The notes: a model not told the origin generated them from the sequence alone. Counted from the stretch's first letter, positions 16,319 through 26,133 are shown. The stretch: DNA of 64,000 nt from Larkinella arboricola (GCF_003259745.1 NZ_QLMC01000009.1:53031-117030), one strand, 5' to 3'. Numbers and translations: made by a program.

Positions 16319-19138
16319 TTACTTCGTTTGTTTAATCGTTTGAATGGTTACGGGGCCGAGTAATCCCGACTCAATCAGCGACACCTGCTTCCAGGGTGTG
16401 CCTTTGTAACCGATAGCGATATTGGTCGAGGTGAACTGTTCGCCGGTAAGGGCATCGCCCGTCAGCCGGTTCGACCAGGTGTTGGCAATTTCCACTTTTA
16501 GCTTGTTTTCGCCGGTTTTGACAAAATCGGTAATGTCAATCCGGTACGGTTCAGCCCAGAGGATGCCCAGGTGCTGACCGTTCAGCCAGACATCGGCTAC
16601 CTCCGACAATTTTCCTAAATCTAAGAAAATACGGTTAGTACGACGAGAATCAGAAGCCGCCGAAAACCGGAATGTTTTTTCGTACGTGCCAATGCCCGAA
16701 AAATACTTGATGCCGGGCTGGTCGGATTCGGTCCAGGAAATCAATTTGGGCAGCGTAACCGAAGCCGGTGCGCCCGCGTTTTTCGGGAAAGACAGTTGCC
16801 ACGGCCCCGTCAGCTCCTGCGTTGTGACGTCGGTTTTCAGTTGTTCCGAAACGTTTTTTTTGGGGACCGACATACTAAAGGTTCCGGCCTGCAAAAACCG
16901 GATGCCTGCGGGCGTATACTCAAAGTTGGGTAATGATTGGTTCCGGGCAAAACCGCTGTAGCGGGGCGTTGCTTTGGCTTTGTTGAATACGACAAAACAG
17001 GAACCGTACGGCGGCAGCGTAAGCGGCAGGCTCAATTGTTGCCGGTCCTGACGGAACATCGAAACCGGCACGATCTCGCCCGTAACCGGGTTCCAGAGCT
17101 CCGGCGATTTACCCGTTTGCCGGAATGAACAATTCGTCGAAAACCACTGATTAGTGGTGTTCCTGATCAGGTAAAAATCGGTATCCTGCTGTTTGTAATG
17201 AACATAGTCCAGCGTGGAATCGCCCAACGTAGGGTAGCTGAAATCAGGGCCGATGTTGCGCTTTTTCAGGTGAGTCAATGGCGTTTCGGCTGAGAATTGC
17301 GGCCCGCTGATGACCGCTCCCTGCTTTGCCAGTGCGTTTAGTTTGGCCAGAACGGCGGGCGGCAGCGTCTCCCCGGCGGGCAAAGTCAGCACGCTGAACG
17401 TGGCCCCGTTCGACAGGGCGAGCCTGCCGTTTTTCACGGTGAGCTCATTTAGCAGAATTTCGGTATTAACAATCTCATAATCGTAGCCCGGCCCGACCGA
17501 AAACCGGGTGTTTTTGGGCGCTACAAAATTGGGTACCTTGTCGCCATAGTAATACAGCACATCGGCCACGAAATCCGTGTTTTGCAGCACATGGGAAATC
17601 CGGCCCAGATAATCGGTAAACGGTTTGGCCTTTGACCACCAGGTTTGCTGGGTGTTAAAATGCGTTCCCGCGCCGTATACAATGCCGGGGAATTTACGGC
17701 CGTCGGGGTTGTGGCTAAAACCGTGGATGACCACCCGGTTCATGCCCTCACAAAAGGCTCGGTCGGCAATGGGCTTGAGGTCGAATAGGCCTTCCTGCCA
17801 GTGATGAAAGCTCGTAAACGACTCTTCCTCAATCATTTTCCGTTTGTAGATGTGGGCGGCTGCGGCAATCTCCTTCACCAGCCACATAATGTCCACGCTG
17901 TCGGCATCGTAATAGTGGTAGCGGTGCCAGAACTCCCCGCGCGGCACGTCCAGCGCGCCCAGCGCCTTCAGCGTCTCGACTGGCACGTTATGCAGCGGAG
18001 GCCCCGGTCCGCCCGCTTCCGACGCCAGTTGCAGACCGTACTGGTTGGCAATTTCCCGGCCTTTCCGGTAATGGTTCTGAATCATCAGGTCGGATAAAAC
18101 CCGGTTGTAATCCTGCCGAAACCGGGCCGTTAGTTCCGGCGTTACGAGCGTTTTATCAAATAAAACCGGTAAAAATTTGTCGATTGCGTATCCGGCCGTC
18201 TTGCGGAACTCGGCGGGGAGCGAGGGCGTCCAGACAAATCCCGTGGCTTCGTAGCTCGCCAGATACAGGGTTTTCAAAGCCGTTTTGGAAAAATCGCCGA
18301 AAATCGGTTTCAACCGGTCGATGAAATACATGAAATGCGCCCGCGTGGCTGTCGAATCGAAATGGTCGATAATCGGGCCTTTGGAATTGGGACTGGGCAG
18401 TTTTAAGGCTTCGCCCGAAATCGAGCAGACGTACCGGTGAATTTCCCATTTTCCGGCCGGAACCGTCCAGGTCACCGTTTCGGTTTTGGGGTCAAAGTAG
18501 TTCGTCAGCGATTGAATCCGGGTCGTGTCCAGCGGGCGGTTCGTTTCCTGAACGGGAACCGCCACCACGGCAATCTCCTGATAAAAGGACGGTTTGCCGT
18601 TGGGTCCAAGGTCGATAAAAAGCGGGCGACCGCGCGAATCTTTAGTGGCAATTTCCGGAAAGGGGAGCCGGATGGCTTGCTGCCCTGAACCGTCTACGGT
18701 GATTTTTGACCGGTAAATCGACTTGGCCGCGTGCTGCGGTTTAACCCAGCTTCCTCCGGCGTTCCAGCTACTGGCCAGATTCAGCCCCACTTCCAGCTGC
18801 AACCGCGTTGCTTCACGAATGGCGCATTCAATGGACTTCAGCGATTCCGGCCCCATGAAGGGCGGCCCGGCTTTTACCATGCCGTTCGGGTTGTTGGCGG
18901 GCGGAACGCCGATTTCGAAAATATCGACCCCACCGATGCCCGCCGTTTTCATCGCCCGCAGTTCCTCCTTCAGCCGCAACGTATCGACATGACCGTTCAG
19001 CCACCACCAGTACGTTTTCGGTCGGGCCTGTTGAGGTGGGTTTTTGAAACCGTTCCGAATGAGTTGATCGGTCGGATTTTGTGCTTTCAGGTTGAGTGTC
19101 AGCAGGCTCAGGAAGCAAAAGAGGACGGTACGTTTCAT
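16319..19138 (-). CDS. GH106-type alpha-L-rhamnosidase-like glycoside hydrolase (copy A)
   Basis: A 939-residue protein with a signal peptide (SLLTLNLKAQ). The N-terminal family signature NPPQQARPKTYWWWLNGHVD precedes IGGVDIFEIG, typical of the GH106 TIM-barrel start. EVGLNLASSWNAGGSWV and a conserved acidic region (MIEEESFTSFHHWQEG) follow in the catalytic part. The C-terminal 150 residues form a galactose-binding-like beta-sandwich (FLDLGKLSEVADVWLNGQHLG). GH106 enzymes remove terminal alpha-L-rhamnose from rhamnogalacturonan or other rhamnosides. The linkage specificity cannot be read here. It lies 20 bp after a paralogue (19159-22002), with which it shares a nearly identical 74-bp stretch. 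Confidence 0.85.
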   Translation of the reverse strand: MKRTVLFCFLSLLTLNLKAQNPTDQLIRNGFKNPPQQARPKTYWWWLNGHVDTLRLKEELRAMKTAGIGGVDIFEIGVPPANNPNGMVKAGPPFMGPESLKSIECAIREATRLQLEVGLNLASSWNAGGSWVKPQHAAKSIYRSKITVDGSGQQAIRLPFPEIATKDSRGRPLFIDLGPNGKPSFYQEIAVVAVPVQETNRPLDTTRIQSLTNYFDPKTETVTWTVPAGKWEIHRYVCSISGEALKLPSPNSKGPIIDHFDSTATRAHFMYFIDRLKPIFGDFSKTALKTLYLASYEATGFVWTPSLPAEFRKTAGYAIDKFLPVLFDKTLVTPELTARFRQDYNRVLSDLMIQNHYRKGREIANQYGLQLASEAGGPGPPLHNVPVETLKALGALDVPRGEFWHRYHYYDADSVDIMWLVKEIAAAAHIYKRKMIEEESFTSFHHWQEGLFDLKPIADRAFCEGMNRVVIHGFSHNPDGRKFPGIVYGAGTHFNTQQTWWSKAKPFTDYLGRISHVLQNTDFVADVLYYYGDKVPNFVAPKNTRFSVGPGYDYEIVNTEILLNELTVKNGRLALSNGATFSVLTLPAGETLPPAVLAKLNALAKQGAVISGPQFSAETPLTHLKKRNIGPDFSYPTLGDSTLDYVHYKQQDTDFYLIRNTTNQWFSTNCSFRQTGKSPELWNPVTGEIVPVSMFRQDRQQLSLPLTLPPYGSCFVVFNKAKATPRYSGFARNQSLPNFEYTPAGIRFLQAGTFSMSVPKKNVSEQLKTDVTTQELTGPWQLSFPKNAGAPASVTLPKLISWTESDQPGIKYFSGIGTYEKTFRFSAASDSRRTNRIFLDLGKLSEVADVWLNGQHLGILWAEPYRIDITDFVKTGENKLKVEIANTWSNRLTGDALTGEQFTSTNIAIGYKGTPWKQVSLIESGLLGPVTIQTIKQTK
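18723..18796 (-). repeat. Near-identical 74-bp tract shared by the two GH106 genes (copy A)
   Basis: This stretch matches 21566-21639 at 72 of 74 bases, with the longest exact run 38 bp, although the surrounding genes are much less alike at DNA level. It encodes the conserved NLASSWNAGGSW segment of the catalytic domain. The excess identity is consistent with gene conversion or strong local constraint. Confidence 0.75.
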
Positions 19139-19158
19139 GGTATTGAACGGTTTGCAGG

Positions 19159-22002
19159 CTACCGAACGGTTTTTACGGTTTGGATGGTTACGGGGCCGAG
19201 TAAGCCTGATTCAATCAGCGGTAGCTTACCCCACGGAACCAGGTTTTTGTTGGCCTTCGTGATGTTGGTTTTGGTGAATTTTTCGCCGGTGATGCCGTCG
19301 CCCGTCAGTCGGTTCGACCAGGTGTTGGCGACTTCTATTTTTAGGGTATTGGTACCGGTTTTGACCCGATCGGTGATGTCGACGCGGTACGGCGGTGTCC
19401 AGACAATGCCCAGCGGCTGGTTGTTGAGCCAGACTTCACCGATTTCAGACAAGTTGCCCAGATCAAGGTAAACGCGCTGGTTTTCAGTGTTCCTAGTCGC
19501 TGATTTGTACTGGAATGTTTTTTGATATGTCGCCATGCCCGAAAAATACTTGATGCCCGGTTGTTCGGACTGGGTCCAGGAAATCAGCTTCGGAAACGTA
19601 GCGGTTTTAGGAGCGCCCCAGCCTTCCGGGAAATAGAGCTGCCACGGTCCGTCGAGCGTCATGGCTGGCTGCCCATTGTCGATTTGTTGGGAACCCGATC
19701 CTTTTTTAAGCGTAAAAGTACCGTTCTGTAAAACCGTCAGACCGTTGGGGGTAAACGCCAGATGCGGGGGATGAGGGCCGGAATGGACAATTTCGTCGTA
19801 ATGAGCGGGTGCCTTTTCGTTCGAGAAAACCACAAAATAAGCTCCGTAAGGCGGCAGGGAAACCGGCAGCTGAATACGGCCATTCTGCTGTTTGTAAACC
19901 GTCACGGGGACGGTAGTTCCCGAAACCGGGTCCCAGATTTCGGGCGTTTTATTCACTTGCCGGAACAGGCCATTGCGCGTAACCCACTGACTGGTTGTGT
20001 TGCGAATCAGGTAAAAATCCACCGCGCCACTGCGGTAATGAATGTAGTCCAGCGGGGTATGTTGCGGGTTGGCTTTCTGGTCGGCGTAGCTGAAATCGGG
20101 TACTACATTCATGGACTGCAAGACCGGTAAAGCGGGTCTCCGATCCACAAGTTTAGCGCCCTGCGCGGCCAATTTTTCCAGTTTTTCCCGGACTTCCGGC
20201 GGGGTCCGACCTTCGGTTCCGATGCTCAGCACCTTGTAGCGCCCGACGCCCGGCAGTACCCATTCGCCCTTTTCAACGGTCAGGTCGCGCATCAGTACCT
20301 CCGTGTTCACTACTTCATAGTCGTAGCCCGGCCCGATGGCAAACCGTGTGTTTTTGGGCGGAATCAGGTTCGGGATGTTGTCGCCGTAATAATGCAGCAC
20401 GTCGGCCACGAACTCGGTTTTTTGCAGAATAGCCGAAATCCGACTCAGGTAGTCGTTGAACGGCTTGACTTTCGGCCACCAGGCATTGCGGTCGTTGAAA
20501 TGCGTACCGGCAAAGTAGGCAATGCCCGGATAGCCCATTTCGGCCGGGTTGTGCGTAAAACCGTGAATAACCAGCCGGTTCATGCCTTCGCAAAACGCCC
20601 GGTCGGCATAAGGCTTCAGGTCCAACGGCCCTTCCTGCCAGTCCTGATAACTGGTAAAAGCTTCTTCCTCCACGATGCCTCGTTTGTAAATACGCGACCC
20701 GGCCGCAATTTCCTTCACCAGCCAGACCATATCGACCAGACTATCCTTGTCGTTTTCCAGAAAATATGGGCGTTTATACCAGAACTCCCCGCGCGGAACA
20801 TCCAGCGCCCCCAGCGCCTTCAGTGTCTCGACCGGAATATGGTGCATGTGGCCCGGCCCGCCCGATTCAGAAATGATTTGCAACCCGTGGGCGTTGCAGA
20901 TTTCTCTGGCTTTTCGGTAGTGGTTATTGATCATCAATTCCGACAACGTTTTGTTGAAATCGAATTGAAACGTTTCGGCCACTTGCGGCTGGTACCAGTC
21001 TTTGTTAAAAACAGCGGGCAGAAATTTGTACAGATCATAGCCGTGCAGTTGCCGGAAAGCCGCCGGTAGGGTGGAGGTCCAGGTAAATTCCTTGGCTTCG
21101 TAACTGGCCAGATACAGATTTTTCAGGGGCGATTGACGGAAGTCGCCCAGCAACGGTTTCAGCCGGTCGATGAAATACATCACGTGCATCCGCGTGGCCG
21201 TCGAATCGAAATGGTCGATGATCGGACCCGCCGAATTGGGCGTTGGACGAATCAGTTGCTCGCCCGAATTGGAACAGATATACCGATAAATATCCCACTC
21301 GCCAGCGGGGGCTTTCCAGTTCAGTTGCTCGGTTTTGGGGTCAAAATAAGCCGAAACGTTCACGATTTTTGTGGTATCGAGCCCGTTTCGCTGACCAGCT
21401 GGAAGAGCAATGACGGCTATTTCTTCGTAGTAAGCCGGTTTACCATCGGCGCGGTAGGTAATGGGTCTGGGTTTGCCGCTTTTATCGGGGGTGATGGTCG
21501 GAAATGGCAGCCGGAGCGGTTGATTGCCAGTTCCTTTCAGGTTTATTTTCGAAAAATAAATGGTTTTGGCCGCGTGCTGCGGTTTGACCCAGCTTCCTCC
21601 GGCGTTCCAGCTACTGGCCAGATTTAGCCCCACTTCCAGCCCCAGCTTGCCCGCTTCCCGAACCGCCATGTTGATCAACCGTAAGGACGTATCGCCCATG
21701 AAGGCCGGGCCAGCCGGGATGATCCGGTTGGGGTCGCTGGCGGGCGGTAATCCAATCTCGAACAGATCGACCCCGCCCAGTCCGGCGTTTTTGATGGCCA
21801 CCAGTTCCTGTTTTAACCGAACCGTATCCACGTAACCGTTCAGCCACCACCAGTAGACCTTGGGCCGGGCCGTGTTGGGCGGATTTCTGAAATTTTCTTT
21901 CAGGGTTGCATAGCTGACGGGCTGGGTTTCAAAAACCGGTTTGGTGAGGGAAACCAGCGACACGATCAGCCCAATTCCCAGCAGGCAGGAAGCAAATTTC
22001 AT
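19159..22002 (-). CDS. GH106-type alpha-L-rhamnosidase-like glycoside hydrolase (copy B)
   Basis: A 947-residue paralogue of the next gene, with the same layout: signal peptide (MKFASCLLGIGLIVSLVS), NPPNTARPKVYWWWLNGYVD, GLGGVDLFEIG, EVGLNLASSWNAGGSWV, the acidic region IVEEEAFTSYQDWQEGPLD, and a C-terminal beta-sandwich (YLDLGNLSEIGEVWLNNQPLG). Family-level function is rhamnose release from rhamnosides in the periplasm or at the cell surface. Two diverged copies in tandem usually mean that two different rhamnosidic linkages, or the same linkage in two contexts, must be cut. It lies 54 bp after the 839-residue unknown protein in the same operon. Confidence 0.85.
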   Translation of the reverse strand: MKFASCLLGIGLIVSLVSLTKPVFETQPVSYATLKENFRNPPNTARPKVYWWWLNGYVDTVRLKQELVAIKNAGLGGVDLFEIGLPPASDPNRIIPAGPAFMGDTSLRLINMAVREAGKLGLEVGLNLASSWNAGGSWVKPQHAAKTIYFSKINLKGTGNQPLRLPFPTITPDKSGKPRPITYRADGKPAYYEEIAVIALPAGQRNGLDTTKIVNVSAYFDPKTEQLNWKAPAGEWDIYRYICSNSGEQLIRPTPNSAGPIIDHFDSTATRMHVMYFIDRLKPLLGDFRQSPLKNLYLASYEAKEFTWTSTLPAAFRQLHGYDLYKFLPAVFNKDWYQPQVAETFQFDFNKTLSELMINNHYRKAREICNAHGLQIISESGGPGHMHHIPVETLKALGALDVPRGEFWYKRPYFLENDKDSLVDMVWLVKEIAAGSRIYKRGIVEEEAFTSYQDWQEGPLDLKPYADRAFCEGMNRLVIHGFTHNPAEMGYPGIAYFAGTHFNDRNAWWPKVKPFNDYLSRISAILQKTEFVADVLHYYGDNIPNLIPPKNTRFAIGPGYDYEVVNTEVLMRDLTVEKGEWVLPGVGRYKVLSIGTEGRTPPEVREKLEKLAAQGAKLVDRRPALPVLQSMNVVPDFSYADQKANPQHTPLDYIHYRSGAVDFYLIRNTTSQWVTRNGLFRQVNKTPEIWDPVSGTTVPVTVYKQQNGRIQLPVSLPPYGAYFVVFSNEKAPAHYDEIVHSGPHPPHLAFTPNGLTVLQNGTFTLKKGSGSQQIDNGQPAMTLDGPWQLYFPEGWGAPKTATFPKLISWTQSEQPGIKYFSGMATYQKTFQYKSATRNTENQRVYLDLGNLSEIGEVWLNNQPLGIVWTPPYRVDITDRVKTGTNTLKIEVANTWSNRLTGDGITGEKFTKTNITKANKNLVPWGKLPLIESGLLGPVTIQTVKTVR
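21566..21639 (-). repeat. Near-identical 74-bp tract shared by the two GH106 genes (copy B)
   Basis: Partner of 18723-18796, with two differences in 74 bases. Both copies are in the same orientation 2.8 kb apart, so recombination between them could delete one gene. Confidence 0.75.
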
Positions 22003-22056
22003 TGGAATAATGGGTTAAAGGGTTAGGAGGCACGCTGTTGGCCGAATCGCCGGACT

Positions 22057-24576
22057 CTACCAGAAGGCAGTCAGGGTGCCCGTAACGTTCTCAATAACGT
22101 AGTGCTTGCCCAGTTTCGGATCACCGGGTTTGAAGGCGGTTTTACCTTTTTTCCAGGGATAGTTCACGTTCGTGTAGACGTTTAGCCCTTCCGCCGTAAC
22201 GCCCTCGTCCGGGTAAATGCGAACCGTCGCGTTTTTCAGGCCCGTCAGCCGGACGCAGCGCTTCATGTGTTGTACGCCCGAAGTCATTTCCTGACACGAT
22301 ACAATACCGTCGGCTTGCTCGACAAAAAAGCGGCTTTCGCGGTGCCAGGCTTTGGGCAGGTTGTAAACCGAGTACCCGTTGGCCAGTTCGGTTTCGTAAC
22401 CTGTCAGCAGAGGGGCGCCCTGCGGCAGTTTAAAGCGGTGCGTCAGGGTTGTATTGGGGTAATAGCCGGAAAAGAAATACCCGTTGCTGCTTTTCGAAAT
22501 GGTCAAAACCGGGTTTTTGACGGACGGATTCCGCTTGTCGATCCGGTATTCGATACCAAATTCATTCAGCACGTAGCGCAGCAGCAGGGGGCCAGTAAAA
22601 AGCTCTTCCGGATTGTCGGGCGTCAACAGTTTGCCGCCCGTGAATTTGCTGGAATTGGTGCCCCGGACGTAAGCCACCTTGCCGCCTTTCCAGTCGGATT
22701 GCGCCCGGACCCAAACCACATCGCGTTCGTTACCCGATTGCGTCATTTTTGCCAGCACTTTCGTTTCTTTCTCCGTTTTGTTTTTCACCTGCGTAGCCAC
22801 ACCACCTCCCGAAAACAGCGCCTGATGCACGATTTTGGTCGGGAACGGTTTATCTAGCTTGTCCAGCATCAGGCTGGAATTGACCTGAAATTCGCCCTCC
22901 AGTGCTTGGCCGTTCTGGAGATTGAGCAGGTTCAGGAAAGCCGGTCCGGCATGGTCGGCGGGACCGTACACGAGCAGCTTGCCGCCGTTCTGCACAAACG
23001 TAATCAGCGACTTTTCGAGCGACGAACCCGCTTCGGGCACGATGGAAACCAGCACGGATTCATTGAAAAACGCCGGTTTGCTGGCGATTACTTTCTGGAA
23101 CGAACCGGTTGAGACGACGGTATTTAGCGGAAAACCGTTGTTGATGGCCTGCCGGATGAGCCAGTCGCCGTAGTAGATTTCGGGCAAACGCTGCGGCTGT
23201 TGGGTGGCCCAGTTGTGGTATTCATCGAACGGATAGACCCACACCAGCGGGCCGGGCGCGGTCGGTGAATCGTAGCGGGCTTTCAGAATATGGGGCGTCA
23301 CTTCGTCGGGCACCTGCGCGGGCATTTCGCCGTAGGTGTTATCTGCCGTCAGAAAGCTCAGGTGCGTCGGCAGCCGGACTTCACCTTTGGCGTTGATGCG
23401 GGCCACGGCCATCGGCAGGTAAATGTCGTGCGGTTCCTGTCCGTAGCGGTCGAGCCACGGGCTGTTGACCCACCACGGATCGTGGGTGTAATACCGGAAC
23501 AGATACCGTTCGTCGGGCAACTCGGCCATGCGCGACATATAACCGACCATTTCCAGACCAAAATCACCGTCCAGAGCTGCCCAGGGCGAGTTCGGCGGAG
23601 GCAGCATATTGTATTTTCCGCTGTAAATCTGCTTCAGATCAACCCCGTCGCGGGCCAGATCGGCGCCCGTCGACAGGTTAGTGCCCCGCGTCTGAATCTG
23701 AAAATCAGGGCATTCTTTCCGGAACAGCTTCCAGAACTCCGTAATCTTGCCTTTGATATCGGCCAGCCGTTCGGGCTGAAAGGCCTTGCCGGTAAACAGC
23801 GCCCCGGTTGATGACCACCCTTCGACACCGAAGCCAAAACCGTTGCTGAACCAGATGTAATCGTAGCCCAGATCTTTGAGGAAATGCTGGCTCTGCCGTC
23901 CGAAGAAGGTGCCGAAGGGCGTATTGGCCGGAATGCCTTTCGGGAAGCCGGCGTAGGCATCCTTGTCGGCGTTGAGGGTCGAATAACAACTTACGAACGT
24001 CTTGTGTCCCATGGCGTTTCCGCCGAGAATTTCTGGGTGTTTTTTATACTTGAACTCCGATTTGGCAAACTCCGGCCCCGGATCGAAGGTGGCGCCGATC
24101 ACAACGGGTTTGCCAGTCACTTTCTTCCCGGTTTCTTTCAGCGTCTGGATAATGAATTTCAGGTCGCCGTAGGTGAAAGCGGGCGGGTTGTCGATGTACA
24201 GATACGCGCGTTCGTGCAGCGACAGTTCTTTCGGGCCGGAACCCACCTCATGCTGCGTATTCGGGTTGCCCATATACTTGGCCCATTCCAGCGGTTGCTT
24301 CAGATCGCCTTTGTAGTCCAGAATTTCCGAACCGTCGGAGGTCCAGAGCATCACCGAAACCGTATCGGTATGGCGTAGCAGAGAATGCCACTGGGTAAAC
24401 AGTTCGGTGGCCACCTGCTGAATATAGGCTTTGTCGTTCTTCTTGAACGGCTTGAGCGACAGCTCCAGGCTGATGCTGTTGAACGGTTTGCCCTTTAAGG
24501 TCGAATTGTCCAGATTCGGCGTTTCCGAGGGGATAAAGCCGAACAGGAGAACGGTTAGTAGGGTGAGTATGCGCAT
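22057..24576 (-). CDS. Secreted 839-residue protein of unknown family, probably carbohydrate-active
   Basis: The N-terminus (MRILTLLTVLLFGFIPSE) is a signal peptide. I do not recognise a named family. Visible features suggest a large alpha/beta barrel. They include SISLELSLKPF near residue 35, GATFDPGPEFA, a long aromatic region (YDYIWFSNGFGFGVEGW), RYYTHDPWWVNSPW, and a later segment with alternating strands (GGKLLVYGPADHAGP) resembling the glutamine-amidotransferase-like domain found in some glycosidases. The C-terminal part has beta-sandwich character. It sits inside the rhamnosidase operon between SusD and the GH106 pair, preceded by a long hairpin. The setting argues for a role in backbone or side-chain cleavage, but no catalytic residues can be named. 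Confidence 0.65.
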   Translation of the reverse strand: MRILTLLTVLLFGFIPSETPNLDNSTLKGKPFNSISLELSLKPFKKNDKAYIQQVATELFTQWHSLLRHTDTVSVMLWTSDGSEILDYKGDLKQPLEWAKYMGNPNTQHEVGSGPKELSLHERAYLYIDNPPAFTYGDLKFIIQTLKETGKKVTGKPVVIGATFDPGPEFAKSEFKYKKHPEILGGNAMGHKTFVSCYSTLNADKDAYAGFPKGIPANTPFGTFFGRQSQHFLKDLGYDYIWFSNGFGFGVEGWSSTGALFTGKAFQPERLADIKGKITEFWKLFRKECPDFQIQTRGTNLSTGADLARDGVDLKQIYSGKYNMLPPPNSPWAALDGDFGLEMVGYMSRMAELPDERYLFRYYTHDPWWVNSPWLDRYGQEPHDIYLPMAVARINAKGEVRLPTHLSFLTADNTYGEMPAQVPDEVTPHILKARYDSPTAPGPLVWVYPFDEYHNWATQQPQRLPEIYYGDWLIRQAINNGFPLNTVVSTGSFQKVIASKPAFFNESVLVSIVPEAGSSLEKSLITFVQNGGKLLVYGPADHAGPAFLNLLNLQNGQALEGEFQVNSSLMLDKLDKPFPTKIVHQALFSGGGVATQVKNKTEKETKVLAKMTQSGNERDVVWVRAQSDWKGGKVAYVRGTNSSKFTGGKLLTPDNPEELFTGPLLLRYVLNEFGIEYRIDKRNPSVKNPVLTISKSSNGYFFSGYYPNTTLTHRFKLPQGAPLLTGYETELANGYSVYNLPKAWHRESRFFVEQADGIVSCQEMTSGVQHMKRCVRLTGLKNATVRIYPDEGVTAEGLNVYTNVNYPWKKGKTAFKPGDPKLGKHYVIENVTGTLTAFW

Positions 24577-24592
24577 AAGTAGTGAGAAAAGA

Positions 24593-24684
24593 GTTGTTAC
24601 ACAGAGTTAATCAGAGGCCATCCGAGCTAATCAGAGAAAACTCCGATAAACTCTGGTATTCTCTGATCAACTCTGTGTAACAAC
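24593..24684 (-). promoter_or_regulatory. Long intra-operon hairpin between susD-like and downstream enzyme genes
   Basis: The arms 24593-24616 and 24661-24684 are inverted repeats matching at 23 of 24 positions, with 44 nt between them. The loop region contains further copies of the same TAATCAGAG word (24608-24616 and 24629-24637), so a shorter alternative stem with TTCTCTGA can form. The element starts 9 nt after the SusD stop and ends 16 nt before the next start. Such a stem would protect the SusCD part of the transcript or attenuate the enzyme genes; this is inference. Confidence 0.65.
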
Positions 24685-24693
24685 TGATTAAAA

Positions 24694-26133
24694 TCAATAT
24701 CCCGGATTTTGCTTCACCATCGCCGGGTTCAGGTCAATTTCGTTTTGCGGAATCGGGAAGATCAATTCGAAATCATCGACTTTGAACGAAAGGTTCTGGC
24801 TGGCGTAGTGCGCGTTCATGACGGTTTGCACCCGCCCCGTGCGTACCAGGTCGAACCAGCGCTGGCCTTCAAACAGGAACTCAACCCGCCGTTCTTTCTC
24901 GATGGCCAGCCGCAGGGCCGCCTGTGAAAGTCCGGCCAGGTCTGGCAAACCGGCCCGTTTCCGCACCTGATTAATAAAGGGAAGGGCCTCGGCGGTTTTA
25001 CCCTGTTCGTTCAAGACTTCGGCGTACATCAGCAGCACATCGGCGTACCGGAACTGGGTGAACGTAACGGTTCCGTCAGAAAGGTCGATGGCTTTAAAAT
25101 CCACGAACTTTAACCCGTGACGGGCGTACGATTTGGTGCCGTTGATGAGCCGCACCGAATCATTGACCGAAGCCGCCTTGCGGGCGTCGCCTGGTTCGTA
25201 GGTATTGATCATTTCCAGCGTCGGCACGATCCGGCCCGACCCTTGCAGGTTATTGTTGAAAATGGCCATGCTGGTGATGGCCGGCGTAAACAGGGCTGAA
25301 TAGTTGTTACCCATACCCCTGCCAGCGACATACTGAATCTCAAAAACTGATTCGGCCAGGTTGTTATTCCCGTTGGTGAACAGCGTCTGGTAATTGGGGA
25401 CCAGCGAATACTGCCGGGCGTCAATGACCTCTTTAAGCTTGGCGGCCGCCTGATCGTAATTCTTCTGTGTCAGGTACACCTTGCCCAACAACGCCTTGAC
25501 CGTTGAACGCGATGCCCAGGTCTTGTCGGTGTTGAGATTGGCGGGTAATAAGGCTTCGGCTTCGGTCAGATCGCGCAGAACTTCTTCGTAAATCTGGGCG
25601 CTCGGTTTCAGCGACAGGTCGGCGGCTGCGACCTGGGCCGGGCTGCTGAACTCCTGATTGATGAGGGGTACATTACCAAACAGCCGGACGAGGTAAAAAT
25701 AGCTGTACGCCCGCAAAAACTTGGCTTCGCCCTTGATGCGGTCTTTGGTAGCCTGGTCGAAACTGACATCATCGATGCGGTTGATGATGGCGTTGCTGCG
25801 CGAGATAGTATACAGGCAGGTATTCCAGACGCCCTGAACAAAACTGTTCGTGGAGATAACGCCGTTCTGGTCCATCTGCATCTCGTTGACAGAGGGCGAC
25901 GACCACTGGATTTCGGTATTATCCGTCGTCAGTTCCGTCATGTACAGAACGGTACTGCTGCTGAACAGTCCCCGGAAGGTGCTGTAGACACCCGTGAGCG
26001 CGGTTTCAAAGTCGTTCTGGTTTTTGTAGAATGTCTGGTCGCTGATCTGGTATTCAGGCGCCAGGGCCAGGAAGTCCTTGCAGGAAGAAACCGTCGCGGC
26101 CAGTATCAGTAAGCAAAATAATTTCTTTTTCAT
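24694..26133 (-). CDS. SusD-like (RagB/SusD) surface glycan-binding lipoprotein, locus 1
   Basis: A 479-residue protein with a lipoprotein signal (ILAATVSSCKDF). Typical SusD features are ALTGVYSTF near residue 45, RIKGEAKFLRAYSYFYLVRLFGNVP (TPR-like helices), and the C-terminal VRKRAGL, ERRVEFLFEGQRWFDLVRTG and IPQNEIDLNPAMVKQNPGY. SusD-type proteins lid the SusC barrel and capture oligosaccharides at the cell surface. It follows its SusC partner by 13 bp, and a strong hairpin separates it from the enzyme genes. Confidence 0.95.
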   Translation of the reverse strand: MKKKLFCLLILAATVSSCKDFLALAPEYQISDQTFYKNQNDFETALTGVYSTFRGLFSSSTVLYMTELTTDNTEIQWSSPSVNEMQMDQNGVISTNSFVQGVWNTCLYTISRSNAIINRIDDVSFDQATKDRIKGEAKFLRAYSYFYLVRLFGNVPLINQEFSSPAQVAAADLSLKPSAQIYEEVLRDLTEAEALLPANLNTDKTWASRSTVKALLGKVYLTQKNYDQAAAKLKEVIDARQYSLVPNYQTLFTNGNNNLAESVFEIQYVAGRGMGNNYSALFTPAITSMAIFNNNLQGSGRIVPTLEMINTYEPGDARKAASVNDSVRLINGTKSYARHGLKFVDFKAIDLSDGTVTFTQFRYADVLLMYAEVLNEQGKTAEALPFINQVRKRAGLPDLAGLSQAALRLAIEKERRVEFLFEGQRWFDLVRTGRVQTVMNAHYASQNLSFKVDDFELIFPIPQNEIDLNPAMVKQNPGY

